NCBI RefSeq assembly: GCF_051020985.1
Contig: NC_135010.1
Location: 5,268,001-5,332,000, forward strand
Reading direction: 5' to 3'
Length of the DNA: 64,000 nucleotides
DNA from: Nomia melanderi
Taxonomy: Eukaryota; Arthropoda; Insecta; Hymenoptera; Halictidae
Below, piece after piece: positions 58,341 to 64,000 of the stretch (position 1 is the stretch's first letter; each line of letters opens with the position of its first letter). The notes under the pieces were generated by a model. That model was not told the origin of the DNA. It saw nothing but the letters and a program-made list of their open reading frames with translations, and made no database searches. The position numbers and the translations under genes are program-made.

Positions 58341-58349
58341 CTAATTGAA

Positions 58350-59325
58350 ACTGTTTCACGGAAACGCGCGTTAACAATTGTACGTTATGTCTTTATCGGC
58401 GAGCGACACTAAAAAATGTCAATATAGCGCTGCTGTTCATAAGTCACCAGGCACCTGGTTATATCCAGGAAAATGTTAATTGTAACGCTTATACAAGTAT
58501 ATAAAGCAATCTTAACAGATCGGTCTATTTTTGTATTAGATAGTGGCCCGAAACATGCATTAATGCTTGGCGAATGTCACCGTTCAGAAAATTTCGTGAG
58601 ATATATTCATTCTAGTTCTGCGTCTAATGATGTAAGACTTCGGTCACCTATAAATAGAACGTAGAACTTCTGTTTAATAGAATTGAACAGGGTTTCGTTC
58701 TATTTCCAATTGAAGTAAGTTGTTAGTGATGTAAAGGGTACTTTATTTAATTTCAGTTTGAGTTTGGTTAAGAAAGAAAGAATTTGAAGAATATTTTTCA
58801 GTGTACTTATGAGTATGCTGTGGATTTCATACATTTACTTGATTGTCCAAAGCAATTTTAGTAATTGAAAAATTTGAATACAATAGACAAAATTTAAATT
58901 AGTTATATGATGCTTGTGAAGCAAACTGCATAAAGTTGTCGACCATTTATTTGTTGAAGTAATTACCTCCAGAAAATACAAAGTACACGAATCTTGATGA
59001 AACTATATAATAAAAAAGTGTTGTGGCACTGAAATTTGGAAGCATTCGAGCAATTAAGTTCATCACTTTAACCTGTGAATAACTCACATATAAACCTACT
59101 GAAGTAAAGACGAAGAAATACCTGATAATAAAAAGCGTAGTTGGTAACCCTAGTTTAAGAACAATCCATATGGTAAATGTTAAGTTTACTTAGTTTCTTT
59201 ATTTCCAACTTCAGTGTGAAACTATTTAACAGATGCTCTAATAAAACGTATTAATAAAATAAATAGTAAATTAACTGGAAGCGTAGAAAACAAATTAATA
59301 AAACTGTATCTATGCCTTCAACTAT
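58350..59325. other. AT-rich non-coding stretch
   Basis: No credible gene, RNA or repeat seen apart from the short palindrome near its left end. Confidence 0.5.
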
Positions 59326-59329
59326 TGGT

Positions 59330-59409
59330 CGGTGAAATTAATCATTTATTAAATTTTTCTTAAAACCTTCACCACGAGTCCCACGCTATATTATAAGGCA
59401 AAGGGTTAA
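59330..59409 (-). mobile_element. TTAA repeat, family P2 fragment
   Basis: On the minus strand it begins TTAACCCTTTGCCTTATAAT and continues with GGGACTCGTGGTGAAGGTTT, the P2 order. Truncated after about 80 bp. Confidence 0.65.
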
Positions 59410-59419
59410 TAATTAATTG

Positions 59420-60085
59420 AATACTACATAACTTCATCCATCGAGTATCAATACATATTAGGTGGGTTGCTGCAAAACCTTCAGAACAGTTAAGAAAAGT
59501 CACAAATAAGTCTGAACTAATAATTTTATTCCCAAAATATTTTTTTTCCACATTGATACATTTTCCATTATGTCGTGACAGTACTTTCTAACCTTAAAAA
59601 TGTAAAGCTTTACAAAAATAATATGAATTCCCGCGTTGGAAATTTCCCGAAACGTTTAGAGCAACCTACGTGCATCGAATGCTCAGTTCATTGATTAATC
59701 GATAATTAGTTCATTCATTCTCTAACAAGATCACTATTTCGTCAACCATATTACTTGAAAATAATTCCGAGAAGAAAACTGATGTCGTTTCAAAATATTT
59801 AGTTAAGTAGGTAGCTAAATAATAGTATAACTTAAGAACTATGATACAAAACCATTAATAACTAATTCTAATACCATAACAAACTGAATAACAACGCTAA
59901 AACTCGCGGATTCTCGAAATATTTGCAGCAACCTCTTCCTAAAAGACGACTTGATCTCTATCGAAACAGCAAGTAGTTTATTTACATTATTCTTTGTTCT
60001 GTTTATACATGTATTTTTAATTAGTTCGGTATATTCATATCGCCAAATAACAAGTGAATATCGAAAGCGAAATGAAATTAATCAG
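59420..60085. other. AT-rich stretch
   Basis: Non-coding, with an A+C-biased part at 59860-59940. Nothing recognised. Confidence 0.45.
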
Positions 60086-60089
60086 AAGC

Positions 60090-60596
60090 TAATCAATCGG
60101 CCATCATTCCGCATACCCCAGCCTAGCCATCAACTGATCGCCTAACTTTACGTAAAAGCTATCGATCGTTTCCCCGCAGATTTCGCAGATCGGCCAAACA
60201 CAATCTTCGATCTTCATCTAAACATCGTTCCCGGACACAGAATAATGCTCGTGTCACCGTGCAACGGTGCATCTCCTCGCGGGGATAGGTTCGTGCCAGC
60301 GTAACGAGGGCAAATTGCGGCTTATCGGGTATCGAATGATAATTTTGCGAGGCCGCCGTGCCAAATTTCCCCAGCGGATCGATCCGCCGATGATCTTGTT
60401 TGATATACGATGCCGTTTAAGGGCAACGATCGGTATCTCAGAAATTGGAAACTGTCCGATCTGCCCGGAAGATGTTTTCCCCGGCTTGGATCTTGATACT
60501 TTGAATTTTTGCGGTTACCTTTCGTGTTGGTCCATGCCGCCTATCTGCAAGTGTAATATCCTCCAACGGATACGCGGCGAACGATGTTAACCCCTT
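60090..60596. other. GC-rich island 26
   Basis: CpG-rich block with a 107-codon plus frame (60267-60590) that contains several cysteines near its end (CPIC and CKC) but no recognisable zinc-finger spacing. A P2 element sits at its right edge; the frame ends just before it. Confidence 0.45.
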
Positions 60597-60661
60597 GCCT
60601 TATACGATCTAAAGTCAGACTCGTGGCGAACACTTCAAGCCGAATTGAATGAAACTAGATA
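60597..60661 (+). mobile_element. TTAA repeat, family P2 fragment fused to repeat E1
   Basis: TTAACCCCTTGCCTTATACG, then GTCAGACTCGTGGCGAA and GAATTGAATGAAACTAGAT as in other P2 copies. It passes without a gap into repeat E1 copy B, whose own P1 left end is missing. One element may have inserted into the other, or an exchange joined them. Confidence 0.65.
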
Positions 60662-61132
60662 CTAAGGTAAAAGCACCAATAGTTGACCAGTTAAAAAAAA
60701 TGTTCTGTGTGAATAATAGTAAACGCTTGCTCCTTTATTAAATAGAGAGACTCTCTGCGTGAAAATGCTGTTTGAACTTCTTGCATTATGTAACAAAGCG
60801 AACTTCTTTTAAATAATTCTATTATTCAAACTTTGTAGACAATTTTGGTAGCTCAATATTTACGTTAGAAGTTGACCATCCGTTAAAAAGAGAAAACTAG
60901 TAATTGACCATATCTTAATTAGCAGTTGACCGCTTATAGTAAAACCAAAAACACTAAAGGTGATTACTTTAATACCGTTTATTTGCAATGACTATGATAA
61001 ATTACAAGTAAAAGAACAAATACAGATGAAAAGAAGTTAAGTCCATGTTGGGAATTGGAGGCATACAAGCAACGTCAATGAAATAAATTGTTAGTTTTTA
61101 CGATAAACAATTTAGTTCGGATAAAAGTGTTT
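60662..61132 (+). repeat. dispersed repeat E1, copy B
   Basis: Closely similar to 35418-35891 (for example AGCACCAATAGTTGACCAGT and TTCTTGCATTATGTAACAAA are shared). It lacks the P1 termini of copy A on both sides. TTGACCA or TTGACCG occurs four times. No open frame. Confidence 0.85.
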
Positions 61133-61244
61133 GCGAGTTAAGTCGGTAGATGCTGTGGCATATCAATGGCTCCTTTATGGAAAGATTTCTTACTGTTAGT
61201 AACATTTGGGTGGCTCGGGATAGTAATATAATTATTCCTGAATT

Positions 61245-61420
61245 GAGAAGAAAAACTTCTGCGAAATGTTCTTGGATTAATTAGATACTGATATTATAAT
61301 ACTCTTAATAATATTGATTGTTATTAATGAGAAAAAGGATAGGAAAACATTTATAAAATGTTCTTGAATTAATTAAATATCGATATTAAGATTAATATTA
61401 ATAACGAATAAAGATTAGAA
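61245..61420 (+). repeat. two-unit tandem repeat, about 92 bp
   Basis: AAATGTTCTTGGATTAATTA (61264) recurs as AAATGTTCTTGAATTAATTA (61356), both followed by a GATACTGATATTA or AATATCGATATTA sequence and TTAATATT. AT-rich. Confidence 0.6.
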
Positions 61421-61429
61421 TTACTATGT

Positions 61430-62195
61430 CATAATATTGTGATATTAGTATTGAATTCATTCTCGAGGTTATATTCATTCAATTTTCTCAAGAAGTTCGA
61501 AATAGGAGTTATTATTATTCCAAGACAATCCTTAAAAGCTTAAAGTAAACGTGGACTTGTTATAAATACAGAATTCCTGTTCTTTGAAAACATAAATAAT
61601 CAACCGTACAACATTGCCTTGAGAATGTAATAATTATACCGTAGAGGTTCATCCAAATTCGTATTTCTATTTAAGAATATAGTTCAACAAAAATGTGATA
61701 ACATTGATTTTCTTCGCTTTCGGTTTCAGTGAATCAAGAATGGAGTTCACTCAAAACTTTATATTTTATTAATCTTTGTATTCTACGAGTCTTTGAAAAC
61801 TCTTGTAACTTATAGGCACATACAAATCTACAGTTTGCTTATAATATTCACGAAAAAGAATATTTTAACTACATAATAACGATTGGAAAATGGTGGTTGA
61901 AAACTTTGAAACGGTAGAAAAAACACACGGGCAAGCAGACAACAAACATGAAGATCTACGTTGTTCAGGAGATGAGCCCTGAAAGGAATGCGGAATTAAT
62001 CAACTTTCATTTTCTCTCGCCTCATCTTCGATACTAATTTGCTATTCCTCGATACGATGACATCTAACCAATCAAAACCATAAACGAAGCACGTAGATCG
62101 TCTCCTGAACAACACACAGTACACACGTGTGGACACAGAACGTTAGCCACCTGTTACAGGAAGATTACGATCGATACAACTATAGATACATAATT
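61430..62195. other. AT-rich stretch with a 15-bp inverted repeat
   Basis: TTGTTCAGGAGATGA (61961-61975) has an inverted near-copy TCGTCTCCTGAACAA (62098-62112; one mismatch). Inside the loop, TCGATACGATGACATCTAAC followed by CAATCAAAACCATA resembles block B of the hAT duplication at 51248. A decayed related element is possible. Confidence 0.4.
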
Positions 62196-62199
62196 GGAA

Positions 62200-62460
62200 T
62201 CGAAAATTCACACTCTCCTGTGACCGCAATTGATGACCGAAAAATTCAGTCATCCGAGAGCCAGCCACCGCGGTAGCCCTCCTTTGCCCTATCCCACCTC
62301 GGTAATTGCACGTTCTCCGGTTTCAGATAATTCGCCAGGTGTCAGATCGAATTTTACGGTTCAATCGATCCCGATGATTCGAGGAAGTCCCGCGACATGC
62401 TCGGCCATCCGATGACACCGTCACGCGCACAGTGGTAGAAATTCACGCGTCTTTGAAATG
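62200..62460. other. GC-richer island 27
   Basis: CpG-containing block with a 61-codon plus frame, unrecognised. Confidence 0.4.
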
Positions 62461-62559
62461 TTCACAACAATTTCTGCGAATCGGAATATCAAGATCAGAA
62501 TATAAACGATGTGCAGTTCTGGTAACTTTTATTGCATTACTTTTTAAACTTATTTAAAT

Positions 62560-62770
62560 ACTTCAGTATCTCACTAGTATTTTTTGTTACTTTATGTTTT
62601 GCCGTCTTGCAAGTATTATTTAGTATTTTACTGATTCACTACTATCTTTTACTATGTATTAGTATTTTACCGATTCACTAATATTTTTTAGCATTTAGTA
62701 TTTTACTGTTTCACCAGTATTTTTTACTATTCAGTATAATATTACTATTTTACTAGTACTTTAGTAATGA
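62560..62770 (+). repeat. tandem repeat, unit 35-39 bp
   Basis: AGTATTTTACTGATTCACTA (62623) recurs as AGTATTTTACCGATTCACTA (62662) and AGTATTTTACTGTTTCACCA (62698), followed by a further variant at about 62733. Units also share TATTTTTTACTATT or similar. Weaker units extend left to about 62565. It lies right of island 27. Confidence 0.85.
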
Positions 62771-62959
62771 GATCCATTTTGCTACTCGCAGAGATATGAA
62801 GGGATTTTATGTTCGTTTTAAAAACCACGTTTATTGTACATTGATGCTTTGAAGAAAGATTTTAAATGTCTCAACTGTTGGTCGCATAAAAGAGAATAGA
62901 AATCGCATAGGAAAAAATTACTTTTAATATCCTAATTCGCGTAAAGAAGAATTCGTGAC

Positions 62960-63260
62960 ATAAAAAGAGGTTTAGGTGTAATAGGTACTTCCGGATTACC
63001 AAAATTCCCGTACTGGCTCCGCTGCTTTCCGAGGATATGTCGAATCGAGTAATTCCGTGCCGGACGGCCGACGGTGGCTGACATTTGGTGAGGGGCCCAG
63101 GAAATCCGACACGCCGTCCACGGTAATCGAGAATCGGGAATCCCGAGAAATTCTGCGGTAACCTGACGTCCTTTCCCGCGTCGTTTATGGGCGTTCTTCT
63201 CGTTCTCGCGTGATTTCGAAGTAGGTTGCAATTAAAGGTGAACCGACATGCGTCCGAACA
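62960..63260. other. GC-rich island 28
   Basis: CpG-rich block with a 99-codon minus frame (62932-63231), unrecognised. A P2 element follows 50 bp to the right. Confidence 0.45.
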
Positions 63261-63306
63261 GAAGTGTCAGAAGCACTTACGGAGGCTTCTTAAGCTTACC
63301 GAGTTA

Positions 63307-63493
63307 TTAACCCCTTCCCCTATAACATGAAATCGGACTCGTGATGAAAGTTTTCAATTGAATTCGATAAATCTAAATGTTATTTATTTATATATTTTCA
63401 AGATCAATTAAGTATGACTTGTCTATTGTAATCGTGGACACAGAATGAGCATCAGATTCAGCTCTTTTGCTGCTGAATTATTAACGATAAAGT
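63307..63493 (+). mobile_element. TTAA repeat, family P2, long copy
   Basis: Begins TTAACCCCTTCCCCTATAAC, then TCGGACTCGTGATGAAAG, TTTTCAATTGAATTCGATAA, CACAGAATGAGCATCA and GAATTATTAACGATAAA, matching 45264-45470. Shortly after its end another TTAACACGTTCGCG motif appears (63504), which could be the border of a further element. Confidence 0.65.
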
Positions 63494-63499
63494 AGTTTT

Positions 63500-64000
63500 A
63501 TTAACACGTTCGCGAGCAACGTTTGTTTCAGTGGGAATCTTCATAGTTACATTTCACTAAATGTGACAAATCACTTTTATAAAATGTACATGAAAGTTCG
63601 TGAGTTACTGGTGCAGTTGTGTGCATGTTTTTCTTGGTTTCATGTGTAATCGGTGAGACCACTATGCGCTTACCTTTGATCACCGAAAGATAAGTTATCT
63701 AAGCTTCACTAGCATAAATAATATTATGCTACTAATATTTATATTCTTTCACTTGTCACTCTTCTATTTTTGGATCACGGTGTCCGATATCTTTTCAGAT
63801 TACCAATGAACATTTCGAATGGTGCATTAGGAGAGCAGTAAAGTAAACTTCTTTATAATACATCGAGGCGAACTCTCGCATGGATGGATTTAAAATTCAA
63901 TTTAATTAGAACGGACAGCATTTGCAAGCGAAGTCACGCGAGTGTCATTCTGCTCGACGAGAAATTCAAATTATGTATTAGGCGGGTAGTAAAATTAACC
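63500..64000. other. AT-rich stretch at the window end
   Basis: GCGCTTACCTTTGATCACC (about 63667) contains a minus-strand donor-like AAAG|GTAAGC. No exon is supported. Nothing else recognised. Confidence 0.4.

Noticed and set aside
60267..60590. Cysteine-containing 107-codon frame as a zinc-finger protein
   Set aside because: The cysteines do not have the spacing of any zinc-binding motif I know and there is no supporting gene structure.
1..64000. CRISPR array, bacterial operon, telomere repeat or mitochondrial insertion
   Set aside because: No regularly spaced palindromic repeats, no dense gene order, no TTAGG arrays and no mitochondrial gene words were seen.

Overview
The window looks like non-coding nuclear DNA from an insect-like eukaryote. 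It is strongly AT-rich, has no bacterial-style gene packing, and carries short non-autonomous transposons with insect-type ends: piggyBac-like TTAA elements, a Tc1-like MITE, a hAT element and a solo LTR. A hymenopteran such as a bee or ant is my best guess. That is an inference from the AT-rich background, the CpG-rich islands and the abundance of TTAA elements; no diagnostic gene is present. I found no protein-coding exon, tRNA, rRNA or known microRNA that I would defend. The longest open frames (up to about 187 codons) all lie in the GC-rich islands, often overlap on both strands, and match no family I recognise. The window is probably intergenic or lies within a giant intron.

Layout: about 28 short GC- and CpG-rich islands (roughly 0.2-0.9 kb each) are scattered through AT-rich DNA, on average one per 2-3 kb. 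Several of the clearest (near 22.5, 25.0, 53.4 and 56.0 kb) show mirror-image strand composition. The plus strand is G-poor and C-rich on the left and C-poor and G-rich on the right, so each strand read outward from the island is G+T-rich. Many flanks also hold decayed tandem repeats with units of 39, 70, 144 or 183 bp. This recurring architecture is the most unusual large-scale feature.

Mobile DNA: (1) a 1576-bp hAT-like element at 50078-51653 has an 8-bp target duplication and contains a tandem duplication, one copy of which is interrupted by a GC-rich insert with its own 9-bp direct repeats; (2) a Tc1-like MITE lies at 30820-31010; (3) a TIR element at 32120-32888 is filled mostly by a degenerate minisatellite; (4) a solo LTR lies at 47556-48051, with a fragment of the same family at 45505-45735; (5) at least three families have TTAA ends: P1 (TTAACACTAGAAYTACCG; 10.4, 35.4-36.2, 49.1 and 57.6 kb), P2 (TTAACCCCTTGCC; 40.2, 45.3, 59.4, 60.6 and 63.3 kb) and P3-like (41.2 and 48.1 kb); (6) a 470-bp sequence is shared between 35.4 and 60.7 kb.

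Candidate regulatory signals are an Inr-like start followed by a strong splice donor (1454-1566), a YY1/Pho plus TATA cluster (4075-4145), nuclear-receptor half-sites (9537-9668) and strong minus-strand splice donors near 16.79 and 29.30 kb. All are low to moderate confidence. All alignments and counts here were made by eye.
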